A stretch of 64,000 bases of DNA, taken from the NCBI RefSeq assembly GCF_042186555.1, contig NC_133336.1, positions 193,809,437 through 193,873,436 of the forward strand, read 5' to 3'. The stretch comes from Aquarana catesbeiana. Taxonomy: Eukaryota > Chordata > Amphibia > Anura > Ranidae. Below, one piece after another: positions 10,411-23,669 of the stretch (positions are counted from its first letter, which is position 1; every line of letters begins with the position of its first letter). A program made the translations under genes and the position numbers. The notes below the pieces were generated by a model that ran no database searches, was not told the DNA's origin, and was given only the letters and a program-made list of their open reading frames with translations.

Positions 10411-11049
10411 ATTAAACATAGAATCCAACAAGTATGGTAGGAAGTCATCATAAATGGCCTCAGCGGTGTTACTGACCTAGGAACTCAGAACAGAGACTTC
10501 ATTAACAGAGCCCTGAGAGATAAAAGAGACTGTCATATGGTTTAACTCTCCATCAACCCACAAATTTCTAAACCACAAAACCTCTAAACCAAACTCTAAC
10601 CTCTAAACAAAGTTATGTAAGCTAATTAACCCATTTCCTATGGTAGACTTACCTCATCCTCTGCTGGGAGCCTCTGTATCATCAGCATGCAGTCCTGCTC
10701 GAAAAGCAGTGGAGCATTTTAGATCCATTTATTGTTTAAACGTTTTTAACACCTATTGTGAATCACAAAAATGCTGTACGCTCAAAGTAAAAGATCTTTT
10801 GAAACAAACAAAAAAAATGAATATAAAAAAATTTAAAAAACTTTCTACACAGTTAAGAAGTCAAAGAACTCCTACGAATCCAATAGTATAAGTGAAAGAA
10901 AGAAAACAAATGCAGCCACCACACCTAAGAGCCAATAAGCTGCAATATATTACATTTTGTTTTTTGGTTGAGATACACTTCTTCAGGCAGGGGAGGGCGC
11001 TGTTTATCCACAAGGCACTTTCCAATAGTAATATACTGTACATAAGACA
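10411..11049. other. No assignable feature
   Basis: AT-rich, with several stops in every frame. I looked here for a leader exon of the downstream receptor gene (ATG plus hydrophobic run plus donor) and found none. Confidence 0.3.
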
Positions 11050-11087
11050 CTTAAAGTAGAACTATAGGCAGAACTTTTATATTTTGA

Positions 11088-11890
11088 TTTTGGATAGAGT
11101 AAGGGAGGGTTGTAACCCCTTTAAGGTTTATTTTTGCCATTTTTTTGTTTCATTTGGGAGATTTATCTTAACTGCCTGTCCTGTAGCCAAACAGGAAGTG
11201 AGAGGAAATCCCTGCAAATTAAGGGAATATCTTTGGGAACCCCCCAGGTCACCAGAACTAGTGTCCCCATTGGAAGATTTCCCCATCTATTACTTTTCTA
11301 CATAGAAACATAGACTGGCTTCAGCTGTCACTGTGCATTTCACTATAAACCAAACCATATGATCACCATGATTAGCTGGCATGGTGGTCACATGATCAGG
11401 AATCATGTTGATTGGTTCCCGGCTGTCAGTGAACTATTTCTTTAAAAAAATAGATTAAAGTTCTTTTCAGGGCTCAATGCTAAGAGTAGATTGATAATAG
11501 AATGATAGGCATTTTTTTTTTTTTGGATAGAGCAATGATGGGTTATATCCCCGTCAGATTTTTTATTTTTTTCCCCATCTGTGTCCTATTTCAGAGACTT
11601 TCCTTCACTTCCTGTCCCATAACCAAACAGGAAGTGAGAGAAAATCCCTACAAATTAAGGGAATTCCTTGGGGACCTCCAGGTCACCAGAACTAGTGTCC
11701 CCATTGGAAGATTTCCCCTCTATTTATTACTTTTCTGGGGACAACCCAAAATTTGGGGTTTTCTTTTACTTTCACTTTCAATGATAGTGGTAAACAGTAC
11801 AAATAGAGAGGGAGAATCTCCCTAACGGGGGGTACAGACAGCAAGAAAAATTGACAGGTTTCCTAATCCCTCTCCACTCTATCCAAAACT
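11088..11890. repeat. Two copies of a 'ttttggatagag' inverted-repeat element, one with both ends
   Basis: Copy one starts at 11088 and copy two at about 11514. Both contain 'aaacaggaagtgagag' and 'ccaggtcaccagaactagtg' blocks about 430 bp apart. The right terminus at 11865-11890 (cctctccactctatccaaaac) is the inverse of the left terminus. Apparent ORFs at 11084-11305 and 11502-11825 are translations of this repeat and are not genes. Confidence 0.65.
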
Positions 11891-12324
11891 AAAAACAAAA
11901 AAAGTTTTGCTATTATTTGCTAAACAAAAAAAGGTTATAAAAAAAAAAAAAACGCTTTTTCTTTTTTTTTGTTATAAAATTTTGCAAATAATCAATCTTT
12001 CTTCATAATGTGTATGTATGAAAATCGATCAATCCTGAGACCCAAAAATGCCAGAACAGTACAAATATCCACCAAATGACCCCTTTTTGGAAAGTAGACA
12101 CTCTGAGGTATTCAGTAAGAGGCATGGAAAGTTTTTTTGAAGTTTTTGTCAACGTTTTTTGGAAAATAAAGGAAAAAAATATTTTTTTACATTTAAAAAA
12201 AAATGTTTTACATACTGTTACCAGTGCAGTACAACATCATCATATAACTGGTGTAGTGGTGACCAGGGACACTGACTGGTGACAGTATGTATAAAAATAA
12301 TTTAAAAAGATGTAATTTTTAAAA
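11891..12324. repeat. AT-rich repeat interrupted by the DIRS insertion
   Basis: The 'ttacatactgttaccagtgcag' block near 12211 recurs as 'ttacatactgtgaccagagcaa' near 17510, on the far side of the DIRS element. The two flanks therefore probably belong to one older repeat. No coding sequence. Confidence 0.45.
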
Positions 12325-12659
12325 CGGAAAATTTATATCAAATACTACCGTAATTTTCCTTTCCTGATGGACTCTGGCAGCCCACGTGTGGGTTAATCCC
12401 GCCCCCTCATACCTCATAGGACCCTTCTCCCATAAATCTTTGCTCTGGACCAGAGGCCGTGTTCCATAATTTAGCCTATTCCAGCCACTGGGAGCCACTG
12501 CTGCCATGGAGTCCATCAGGAAAGGAAAATTACGGTAAGTATTTGATATAAATTTTCCGTTTTCCTGACAGACTCCATGGCAGCCTACATGTGGGAAATA
12601 ATTAGCCATACACACCCGGGTGGGCAGAGTGCTGGACAAAAGAAAAAGGTTTCATTGGC

Positions 12660-13130
12660 ACCATCAACAGACAAGATATGTAAACCAAAATTAACAGAAG
12701 ATAACAAGGCTGGCTCTATGCAGTAGTGTACCATGAACGTGTTAATTGAAGATCACAAGGCCGCTTTGCAAATAACTTCTGGAGCCACGTGACGTGACGC
12801 GGCCCATGATAAAGACACACTTTTAGTTGAGTGAGCAGTCACCGCTTCTATAGGCGCCAAGCCCTTGGCTTTGTAAGCCCACTGAATGGCCTGAACAATC
12901 CATGCTGCGATAGATCTGGAAGAGGCATGCATTCCCTTATTCTTCCCATGAAAAAGAACGAACAGGTGGTCGGTCTGACAGAAAGAAGCTGTAGCTTCAA
13001 GATACTGACTCAGAGCTTTACCAACATCTAAGGGATAAACACTGGAATCCTCGGTAGATCTGAATGTTGAAAGAGCAATCATCTGATTGTCATGAAACAC
13101 GGATGCCACTTTGGGGTTTGAACCCAACAT
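12660..13130 (-). pseudogene. DIRS tyrosine recombinase, C-terminal part, with premature stop
   Basis: The - strand frame reads DHLFVLFHGKNKG, then ...AHSTKSVSLSWA and EVICKAAL before a TGA at 12750-12752. Beyond that stop the same frame continues SSINTFMVHYC, where the catalytic-type tyrosine lies. The stop therefore falls where DIRS recombinases have Trp (TGG to TGA). The conserved HxxR box reads HSTK, so the arginine is replaced. Enzymes of this type integrate circular DIRS DNA by site-specific recombination (established for the family). Two lesions at key places argue it is inactive. Confidence 0.75.
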
Positions 13131-13523
13131 AGGAATTAAAACTACCTGATCTGGAAAAAAAAGTTAGAAATGGCTCCTTGCATCCCAGAGAGCTGATTTC
13201 AGAGACCTTCTTGGCCGATGTTATAACCACCAAGAAGACAACTTTTAGAGAGAGTCATTTGATAAAGGACTGTTCTTCATGTTCTAACTCTCTACCTGAG
13301 AAAAAAATGCGGGACAAGGGGAAGATCCCAATTAGAGAATCTTGGCTTTTTCTGATGTCTGAGCCTTATTGCTCCTCTGAAAAACTACTGAGTAAGAGGG
13401 TGTCTAAGCCAGGAAACACTCGTAAAGGCAGAGATTGCAGAGACTTGGACTCAAAGCGAACTGACTGAAAATGAGAGATCCAAGCCCGATTGTAGGAAGC
13501 CCAGGATATCATGTATCTTTGGG

Positions 13524-14491
13524 TTATTGCAAGAACCTGCAGTGGAAAAGGTAGTCTGCAAACTTTTTCCACTGTAGGTAGACCCAGTTGGTGCCTGCTC
13601 TTCTGGCATTTAATAATGTGGAGATGGCCCTACTCGGACCGCCTAGGGCCTTCAACCTTCTCCTCTCAAGAACCAGATCATCAGATGTAGATGGGCTGGG
13701 CATGGAGGTAGAATTGCTCCTTGTGATAGGAGATCTGGTCTGAAGGGTAGAGGAACTGGGTCCTGAAAGCTGAGTTGCATCAGCAGTGGAAACCATGGTC
13801 TGTTTAGCCAGTACAGGACCATTGCCACTATCTCTGCTTCCTCCATCCTGAGCCTTGACAGAAACCGGAGAATGACAGGAACCGGGGGAAAGGCATAGGC
13901 CCTGTGGAACCGCCAATGGTCAGAGTATCTACCCAAAAGCCTTGGGACACCGAGATCTTGTGTAGCATCTCTCTAGTCTGAAGTTGCACGGGGAGGCGAA
14001 CAAGTCTACTTCCGGAATGACTCTCATTGACAGGACCCACCTGAAGACTTTGGGGGGGGAGTCCAGAAAAACTCTCGACAGAACATCTGCCTGAATGTTC
14101 TCCAGGGAGACAGACAGCTGTCAGGTTTGCCAGGTTTTTCTGGGCCTAGATTCTTCGACAGGGAGAGACTGCGAGTACCCCCCTGTCTCTTGATATATGC
14201 GACTGCTGTCCTGTTGTCCAGTCTTAGGAAGACTGAGGCTCCTGCTGTTAAGTGGTGAAAGGCCTGCAGAACGCAGAACGGTGCCTGGAGTTCCAGAACA
14301 TTAGAGACTATCCTGTGAGAGGGAAAATTCCGTATGCCTTGGGCTACTTCTGTCAGGCAGAGAGCGCCCCAGCCCCTGTTGCTGGCATCTGTAGAGATGT
14401 TGACCCAAGACACAGATGCGATGGAGTGACAATTGAGGAGATTCCTCTGTTGTAGCCACCAAGGAAGGCTCTCCCGCACGGATGAGGTCAT
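13524..14491 (-). pseudogene. DIRS RNase H region and linker, frame-broken
   Basis: The clearest part is 14024-14491 on the - strand, with WVNISTDASNRGWGAL and later FLRLDNRTAVAYIKRQGG. These are the strand-1 aspartate and the DNRTA block of DIRS RNase H. Downstream, 13524-13936 carries further element sequence in two different frames, so at least one frameshift separates RNase H from the recombinase. The product would degrade RNA in RNA-DNA hybrids during replication. Confidence 0.7.
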
Positions 14492-14673
14492 TTGGATAGA
14501 ATGATCCCGAAGCCCTGGGTTCCACTACTGGAGGAAGCCCTTCTGGAAGGGCCTCATTTTCCACTGAGGTCACTTTACCATGGGTGTTGTTGCCACCATG
14601 GTGCCGATGATCTTTAGGCATTGAGAGGCTCGAAGATGAGAGAACAACATTGCAAGCCGAACCCTGTCCCGGA

Positions 14674-15666
14674 TCACTGGGATTTTTCCAGGGGTAACAA
14701 GATGGTGCTCTTGATAGTGTTGAAGTGTGCCCCGAGGAATACCAGGGACTGTGTAGGATCCAGATGACTCTTTTCCAGGATCAGAAGCCAACCAAACTCG
14801 AGTAGAATGGAGATGACCTGGGATCTGTGGATTAGAAACTGCTCCCTGTCCCGAGATAACAACAGCAGGTCATCTAGATAGTGATACAGACAGATATCTC
14901 TTGTCCTAATCAGAGCCACGACAGCCAACAAGAGTTTTGAAAACACACGAGGCGACGTCGTAAGCCTGAAGGGGAGACAGGGGAACTGCAGATGGATTTG
15001 ATCGACAGCAAAGCGAAGGTATTTCTGTGAAAACTTCTGAAGGCTGTTTTTTCTTCCAGGTCTTCCTGAACTCACGACCAGGCCTATAGCGGCGACCCTT
15101 GCTCGATCTGGACCTTGCCTGGACTGTGTTCTCTTCTGGTTTAGCAGATGGCGATCCTCGGGAAGGAACCCCAACTTGCCCCCTGTGGCACGGGTGATGG
15201 CACTGTCCAATTTGTTCCCAAAGAGGGACAAACCCTCAAAGGCAATCCTGCACCATGCCTGCTTGGAGGCAGTGTTATCTACCCATGGGCGCAGCCACAA
15301 GTCACGCTTAGCTGAGACAGATGACAGCATGATCCGAGCCACCAGGCGAATTATGTCTAGGGAAGCCTCACCCAGAAAAGCTGCCGTCAACCTTAGCTCA
15401 TGAATAGGTGTGCTCCTGGCCACTTCTTCTGAGATGCTCCCCAGAGAAGCATCTACGTCATCCGCCCAGACTGCCATCGCTTTAGAGAGAACTGCGAGAG
15501 CTAGAGCTGGTTTGCAGGTCATACCCGCTGTAATGTAGATCTGCTTGAGGTTGGTATCAATTTTCCTCTCCAGGCCATCCCTAAAGGAAACAGTATCCTC
15601 CAATGGGAGTGTGACGTGCCTCGCCAACCTCATTAGGGCTGCGTCAATGAGAGGAGCCGACTCCAA
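14674..15666 (-). pseudogene. DIRS gag joined in frame to the C-terminal half of the reverse transcriptase
   Basis: One 330-codon frame starts with gag-type sequence (ARHVTLPLEDTVSF... and MAVWADDVDASLG). After about residue 210 it switches to RT sequence: KYLRFAVDQIHLQFPCLPF, LTTSPRVFSKLL, then LYHYLDDLLLL with the catalytic YxDD box. The RT N-terminus, including the first catalytic aspartate, is missing. I infer an internal deletion that left the frame intact. The chimeric frame is uninterrupted, but the RT cannot be functional. Confidence 0.75.
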
Positions 15667-15777
15667 GTGTTTTACATTCTTGCTTTAAAATGGGTACATT
15701 TTTGATACCTTTCGTTAACAGGCAATTCTTCCTTTCAACACCACCCCATTCATCGGTAATTATTGCGTCGAGTTCAT

Positions 15778-16218
15778 CTAAAAGGGGGAAAATAGGGCGT
15801 TCTTTTTTGAGGTGTTAAAATATTTCCTCTTTTTGAAGAGTGTCTCCACTGGCTCTTCCCATCTCAAAGCTTCTTTGACAGCTTTGACCAGCTCTGCTAC
15901 TAGGGCAAATTCAAAACCTGCACCAGGGTCATCTACCTCCACCTCACTGTCTGAGGCTTCAATTGAGGAATGGCTCGGCTGTGAAGGGCCTGGAGCCTCG
16001 AGATCATTCCTAATAGGGACTGCCATAGTGTTGCCAGCAGGGTTGTGGGAATGACCAGAATCCGCTTTACTCAGGGACTCACGGACCACCTTTCTGACCA
16101 GTGCTTCCACTTGTTGGTCTCTACCCTCTCTTTCTCTTGCAGCTTTAGAAAAGCATCGCTCACAGAGCGATTTGCCTTCAGGAACCTGGGCCTCGCATAC
16201 CCAACAGGCTTTCCTCAC
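15778..16218 (-). pseudogene. DIRS gag-like N-terminal ORF fragment
   Basis: Reads MRKACWVCEAQVPEG and then CERCFSKAARE, a CxxC...CxxC zinc-binding layout. An acidic serine-rich segment follows (EASDSEVEVDD), then FALVAELVKAVKEALRWEE. It lies upstream of the gag-RT fusion on the same strand, where DIRS ORF1 belongs, and is in a different frame from it. A second frame at 16215-16433 continues upstream, so the true start is uncertain. Confidence 0.65.
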
Positions 16219-16433
16219 AGAGTGGCTGGAGTGGCGGTGAGAGTGTTGCCCAGAGGTGGTTTTGGACTCCTCTCTGTGGTGCCTAGATCTAAAGGGAGAT
16301 CTATGACGCCTGGGGATCGAAGAGGAGTGACGATGTTGAGACCTAGGACGGTCTTTGCCGTGCTTTGGTGTTCAGACCTAGAAGGGCTGAGTGAAAAAGA
16401 ATGGGTTAAGAGCTCCTGAATGAGTAAACCCAA

Positions 16434-17362
16434 GCATCACAGGCAGAAAAGAACTAAATCCTACCTGCAGTGCAAGGGTTGGCCACAGGAGGGCAGTGAC
16501 AGATCCATGGCAAGGCAGTTTGAAACTGAAATGAACAATTAAAGCCTTATGAGAAACAGGAGTGACAACAGCCATGAGGGAGCACATAACAAACATAGCC
16601 ATCAGCTAGGGAGCCTGCAGCAAACACTTTACCTTGTAAACCAGAGACCAGTGCCCGGGGAAACCGCCACATAAGCCTGCAAGTCATCCCAAGGAATAGC
16701 TGCTTTGACAGCTATGTAAATCTGCCACCGTTAATGATGCCACCGCCCCATAGCGCGCCTGCGCCGGAATAAAGGCGCCACCTGGTGGCGGCCAAACGCA
16801 TGCGCGACAGCCGCCGCCATTTTGGCAAAACCGCCCCTGCACGAACCAAGTGCGGAATCTTTGTTTGCGGCTTGCAGATGCGCAGACCGGTCCCGGCGAC
16901 TTCCTGAAACGGCGAGCTGGAACGCAGCTGCGCTCCACTGCCATGGCCACTCACTGGACCTTGATAGAAAATAAGGAGACATACAAAACACAGAGATACG
17001 GCTGCCATATAAAATGAATATCTTTGTACATTACCACCACCACGGCACAATCTGAACCAGAACCTGGGACTGGGGAGCTGTTCGCTCGACCCACAGCACG
17101 ATCGGGCGTTTACAAGGCCTCTCGCTAATAGCTGGGATGTTTGGCCATATTGCCGCTTGCCTGCCAATGGCCAGGTTAGTAAGCTTTTCATGGCATCGCA
17201 TCATATCGCCCATGTCCACCTGCTAATAGCTAGGATTGCTGGACTGCAGAGAGGATCACCGCTAACCACCAACGTATTGCCGTGCACCCTGCCAGGCCTG
17301 GATTACAGAAAACGTCATGAAAAGGTAAGACTTCATCTTGGTCCTAGGAGGTGGACAAAAAA
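16434..17362. other. DIRS 5' untranslated region and GC-rich leader
   Basis: Lies between the gag fragment and the right terminal repeat. It is GC-rich, with open but unrelated frames on the - strand (16684-17191) that share no motif with known DIRS proteins and overlap each other. I treat these as chance frames. Confidence 0.4.
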
Positions 17363-17699
17363 AGGAACACGGCCTCAGGCCCAGAGCAAAGATTTATGGG
17401 AGAAGGGTCCTATGAGGTATGAGGGGGCGGGATTAACCCACTGCCATGGAGTCTGTCAGGAAAATTATTTTTTATCTCTTTTTTTTTTTCAGTTTCCTTT
17501 TTTTTTTTTACATACTGTGACCAGAGCAATACGGTGTTACCATAGTAAAACTGTACCACTCTGGGGAAGTGATCACAATTTTTTTCTTTTTACATACTAT
17601 ACAGATCATGCCAGAGCGTAGCCCAGATTGAACACGTGAGACACGTTCTCAGAAAGATGTCATATGACATCCTCCCAGAACAATAAGTAGGGGGGCAAC

Positions 17700-19244
<1,545 letters not shown>

Positions 19245-20659
19245 TTATATCACTGGAGGGCGGAAGCATCGTCAAAACGTCACTTCCGCCCATAGCTCCT
19301 AAAGGGCCATCTTTTTTTTTTTTTTTAAATGATACATTTTTTTTTTTATTGCATTTTAGTGTAAATATGAGATGTGAGGTCTTTTTGACCCCAGATCTCA
19401 TATTTAAGAGGTCCTGTCATTCTTTTTTTCTATTACAAGGGATGTTTACATTCCATGTAATAGGAATAAAAGTGACAATTTTTTTTTAAAACAGTGTCAA
19501 AATAAAAGGTAAAATAAATATGAAAAAAAAAATTTTTAAACGCGCCCCATCCCGACGCGCTCGCGTGCAGAAGCGAACGCATACGTGAGTAGCACCCTCA
19601 TATGAAAACGGTGTCCACACCACACATGTGATGTATCGCCACGATTGGTAGAGTGAGAGCAATAATTCCAGCTCTAGACCTCCTCTGTAACTCAAAACAT
19701 GCAACCTGTAGAATTTTTTAAATGCTGCCTATGGAGATTTTTAAGGGTAAAGTTTGTCGGCATTCCACGAACGGGGGCAATTTTGAAGCGTGACATGTTG
19801 GGTATCAATTTACTCGGCATAACATTATCTTTCACAATATTAAAAAAAAGGGCTGACTTTACTGTTGTCTTATTTTTTAAATAAAAAAAAGTATATTTTT
19901 TCCAAAAAAAGTGCGCTTGTAAGACCGCTGCGCAAATACGGTGTGACAGAAAGTATTGCAATGACCACCATTTTATTCTCTAGGGTATCAGAAAAAAAGT
20001 ATAATGTTTGGGGGTTCTAAGTAATTTTCTAGCAAAAAAAAAAACAGTTTTTAACTTTTAACCTGGGGTCAAAAAGACCTCAGATCTCATATTTAAATAA
20101 AATGCAATTTTAAAAAATGAAAAAAAAATGTCCCTTTAAGAGCTATGGGTGGAAGTGACGTTTTGACGTTGCTTCCGCCCTGCAGTGATATGGAGACGGG
20201 TGGGGGCCATCTTCCCCTCACTCATCTCCATACCCAGCAAGGACGAGGATCCCATCGCCTCCCAGCTGCCGTCAGCTCCGGTAAGTGGCGGAGGGCACAG
20301 GAGCGCGGCGGGGGGGCCTCTCCCGCCGCCGATAAAAGTGATCTTGCGACGAATTTGCCGCAGAGACCACTTTTATCTTGAAACGGACTGCCCGCTGAAG
20401 AAGAGGTTATGGCAGCTAGCTGCAGCCATAACAACGGTATTCCACTTCAAAGTACCGGCGTATAACGACAGTGGGCGGTCTGGAAGTGGTTATAATAAAG
20501 AAAAATAGAAATTCTCTATTTGTGTGCAAAAATGATAACAATTTTGGGTACTGTGTTGCATGACCGCTCAATTACCAGTTAAAGTAGCGCAGTGCTGAAA
20601 AGAAAAAAAAAATGCCTTGGCCATGAAGTGGGAAGACCTTCTGGAGCTGAAGTGGTTAA
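19245..20659. repeat. 'ttaaccactt' repeat, copy 1, with internal inverted arms
   Basis: Ends with 'gaagtggttaa'. A left block at 19255-19400 (gggcggaag, gacgtttt words, cagatctcatatttaa) recurs inverted at 20060-20210. The central part (19300-20040) is collinear with 45120-45900 inside the Harbinger element, with shared 'tttttgaccccagatctcat' and 'catgcaacctgtagaatttt'. It is a non-autonomous DNA repeat; the left end is cut by the junction with the Tc1 relic. Confidence 0.65.
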
Positions 20660-20910
20660 TCTGCAGCATTTTTTCACAGCTGCCTAAAACTTTTGCACAG
20701 CAGTGTATATACGGTAGCTGTGTAACTATGTACTGTACTGATTGCAGTAGGCCACAGTGGCCAGAAAGACTTCCTCCTCAGTTCTGTATGTAGGTCAAGA
20801 CCATAGGCTGTGCAGAATTCATAAATCAGAACTGGCACGCTAGCTTGCATAAGAATTTATTTTCAAAACCCAGACTGGATTTCGTCAGTTTGACACCATG
20901 ATAGGTTAAA
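20660..20910. other. No assignable feature
   Basis: Short unique-looking stretch with no open frame of note and no splice-bounded exon that I can support. Confidence 0.3.
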
Positions 20911-20954
20911 ATGTACACTATACAGGTGGTCCCCTAGTTACAAACATCAAACTT

Positions 20955-21300
20955 ACAAAGGCATAGAGGTTTTTGGGAACCTAGTCCCCAATCAAGGTTC
21001 ACCAAGGGCAAGGGAGCAAGTGGACTATCTCGGTACAGTATAGGAAACATACAAATTGGATATGTAGACAATCGTAAAGAAAAATAACAAAAAATGTATT
21101 AATACAAAAAGCAAAACAATGAGATTAAAACAAGGGTGACTTGGTCATACATAGTACTTCGACTAGTTTCGCCGGGGTGAACCGCTTCATCAGGAGATAC
21201 CTCTGCAAATATACAATAGGTCAATGACAATGAAGTCAGAACTATATACAAAATTCATGCAGATAATACAATTAAGTGGAGGGGGGGGGGGAGGATTTTG
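20955..21300 (-). mobile_element. PLE pseudo-LTR fragment with hammerhead-like motif
   Basis: Interrupts the Tigger-like terminal region: 'aaacttacaa' occurs before it and 'gacttacaaac' after it. On the - strand it carries a hammerhead-like motif at 21161-21193. No ORF. Confidence 0.5.
21161..21193 (-). ncRNA. Hammerhead-ribozyme-like motif (CTAG stem III)
   Basis: On the - strand: CTGATGA (21193-21187), a GC-rich stem II with imperfect pairing, GAAA (21170-21167), CTAG palindrome, then TC. All conserved core bases are present, and the cleavage site would be GTC. Stem II pairing (cgg/ccg) is shorter than in the better copies. Confidence 0.5.
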
Positions 21301-21404
21301 TAATAGTATACGGCTGCTTACCCAAGGACTCCGACTTACAAACGGAGGGAGACTACAGGAAGTGAGAGGAAATCTCCCCCTAGCAGGGGGAAATTCACTC
21401 CTGG

Positions 21405-21832
21405 AATGCTGCGTACACACGGTCAGGAAATGTTCGATGGGAGCTTGTTGTCAGAAATTTCGACCGTGTGTAGGCTCCATCGGACATTTTCCGTCGGAAT
21501 TTCTGACAAATAAAATTTGAGATCTGGATCTCAAATTTTCCGACAACAAAATCCGTTCTCGTAAATTCCGATCATGTGTACACAATTCCGACTCACAAAG
21601 TTCCACACATGCTCGGATTCAAGCAGAAGAGCCGCACTGGCTATTGAACTTCATTTTTCTCGGCTCATCGTACGTGTTGTACGTCACCGCGTTCTTGACG
21701 TTCGCAATATCCGACAACATTTGTGTAGCCGTGTGTATGCAAGACAAGTTTGAGCCAACATCCGTCTGAAAAATCCATAGATTTTGTTGTCGGAATGTCC
21801 GATCAATGTCCGATCGTGTGTATGTGGCATTA
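21405..21832. mobile_element. Harbinger-type short inverted-repeat element
   Basis: Termini tgctgcgtacacacggtcag and gatcgtgtgtatgtggcatta are near-inverses and match the ends of the Harbinger element at 40591-50808. Non-coding, internally deleted derivative. A fragment of another copy lies at 21934-21985. Confidence 0.7.
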
Positions 21833-22778
21833 GGCGATCATAAAGAATTACTATGTACATTTATTGATACATATTTTTTGATATGAAGAGTTAGTAACTT
21901 TTTTCTCTTTTAGTCTTTCGGCTCTTGTAAGGAAAAAATTGTCAGAAAAAATCCATGTGTGATCGTGTGTACGAGGCATAAGAGTTATTATGGGAAAAAG
22001 TTGTCTCCACTGATGCTTTATCACCAATCCTTGTTTCCCTAATAACCCAAAATTTTCAAAATCCAATTGTCCAATTGGCACAGACAGCAAAACAAACATT
22101 ACATACCTGGTGGTGATTAGTGGTGGCATCCCTGGTGGTCCAGTGTGGGCATCCCTGGTGGTCCAGTGTGGGCATCCTCGGGGGGCTGCACTAATAGTCA
22201 ATCAGTACAGACCCCCGCTGTCAGAGAAGCAGCCAATTGGCTCTCCTCTACTCGCGTCTGATAGACGCGAGTGAGGAAAAGCTGATCAACGGCTCTTCCT
22301 ATTTACATCGTGATCAGCCGTGATTGGACACAGCTGATCACATGGTGGAGACTCTTTACCTGGATCGAAGACTAGGAGGGGGGGTTTTGGGACTTTGATT
22401 GAGGCAGTAGACATTGTGAAGGTCAGTTCAAAAATAAAGGTACAACTTTATTAATCATAAAATTCATAATACATCTAAAAGACAGAAACCACATACAAGA
22501 AGGACATTGTAATAAACGTGATTCTATAAATATTAACACACACATAAATATGCGCGCATTCAATACAGGCATCAAAGGTACATCAGTGCATACCAACCAA
22601 GCGCCACATAGTGGTCTGAATTAGTAGGTTATGACATTAAATGAGTTAATGTATGTACACGGTTCATCTGAACAACATTGAAAAAACAATAAGGATGTAT
22701 AAAAGCCATTGGGACCATAAGTTAAAAATAAATGCTGAGAAGTTGGAATCAGTGCATATATCTGCATCCCTGTTGTCC

Positions 22779-22810
22779 GACGCGTTTCGTGTATTGGGAA
22801 CACTCATCAG
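22779..22810 (-). ncRNA. Hammerhead ribozyme, type I, left arm of the inverted pair
   Basis: On the - strand: CTGATGA (22810-22804), stem II GTGT/ACAC with loop tcccaat, GAAA (22788-22785), CGCG, then TC with cleavage expected after 22779. Every conserved core position is present. The very short palindromic stem III (CGCG) is the form reported for Penelope-like elements, thought to act as dimers. Confidence 0.75.
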
Positions 22811-23637
22811 GGGCAGGTGCTTCTGGGGTATCTACAGAATATAAGGAGGTATAATTAATAGGTCTGGTTGTAGTGCAATATATCAAAGGTGGGACAAGAA
22901 AGGCCCACCCTGATTACTTACATGGAAATACTGCGATGAGATGTGGTGAGTGTGGAGCCAAGGCCAGAATTTCAAGCCTATCATGGGAGCTGAGGTGGCC
23001 TGAGGCCGCACATTGGCGGGGCGCACATACAGAGCCCCCCATGCAGAGACACAGGACGCAGAGTCCCTGAATTTAGCCAGACCCAGCGTGAAGCTGGTGG
23101 CGGATGCGAGCGCTTTGGGCAGCTATATCTAGCCTCCCCTGACACAGTCCTGACGCTCTATCCTTCAGACGTTACATCTCATCACAACATCTCATCTTTT
23201 TCTTTCTGGGATCCAAGGACGCTACTTGCAGGTTTTTATACACCTATCACCCTTAGTATCCTTTGTTTGCCTGGATCAACTATTCTTGGCGGATAATCAA
23301 CACAACACAATGATATTATCCTTTCCAGACTCCCTCTGGCTGTCCTTATTGGTTCACCATCTGGTCCCACCACGAATTACAGCACTCTGCGTCCTGTGTC
23401 TCTGCATGGGGGGCTCTGTATGTACGCCCCGCCGACGTGTGGCCTCAGGCCACCTCAGCTCCCATGATAGGCTTGAAATTCTGGCCTTGGCTCCACACTC
23501 ACCACATCTCATCGCAGTATTTCCATGTAAGTAATCAGGGTGGGTCTTTCTTGTCCCACCTTTGATATATTGCACTACAACCAGACCTATTAATTACACC
23601 TCCTTATATTCTGTAGATACCCCAGAAGCACCTGCCC

Positions 23638-23669
23638 CTGATGAGTGTTCCCAATACACGAAACGCGTC
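23638..23669 (+). ncRNA. Hammerhead ribozyme, type I, right arm of the inverted pair
   Basis: Mirror of the motif at 22779-22810: CTGATGA (23638-23644), GTGT (23645-23648), loop, ACAC (23656-23659), GAAA (23660-23663), CGCG (23664-23667), TC (23668-23669). Core and stem II are intact. Stem I would use the flanking c-rich and gga-rich sequence with an internal loop. Confidence 0.75.

Larger units (their letters stand above)
12325..17466 (-). mobile_element. DIRS-like tyrosine-recombinase retrotransposon with inverted terminal repeats
   Basis: Genes read right to left on the - strand: gag, RT, RNase H, tyrosine recombinase. Inverted terminal repeats are visible: 'tgggttaatcccgccccctc' at 12389 matches the inverse at about 17421-17440, and the match extends through 'ggaccctt...aaatctttgctctgg'. 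Next to the left repeat, 12334-12375 and 12508-12551 form a second inverted pair (agtatttgatat / atatcaaatact), which fits the internal complementary region of DIRS elements. Inverted termini plus a recombinase instead of a DDE integrase is the DIRS hallmark. All genes carry lesions. Confidence 0.85.
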
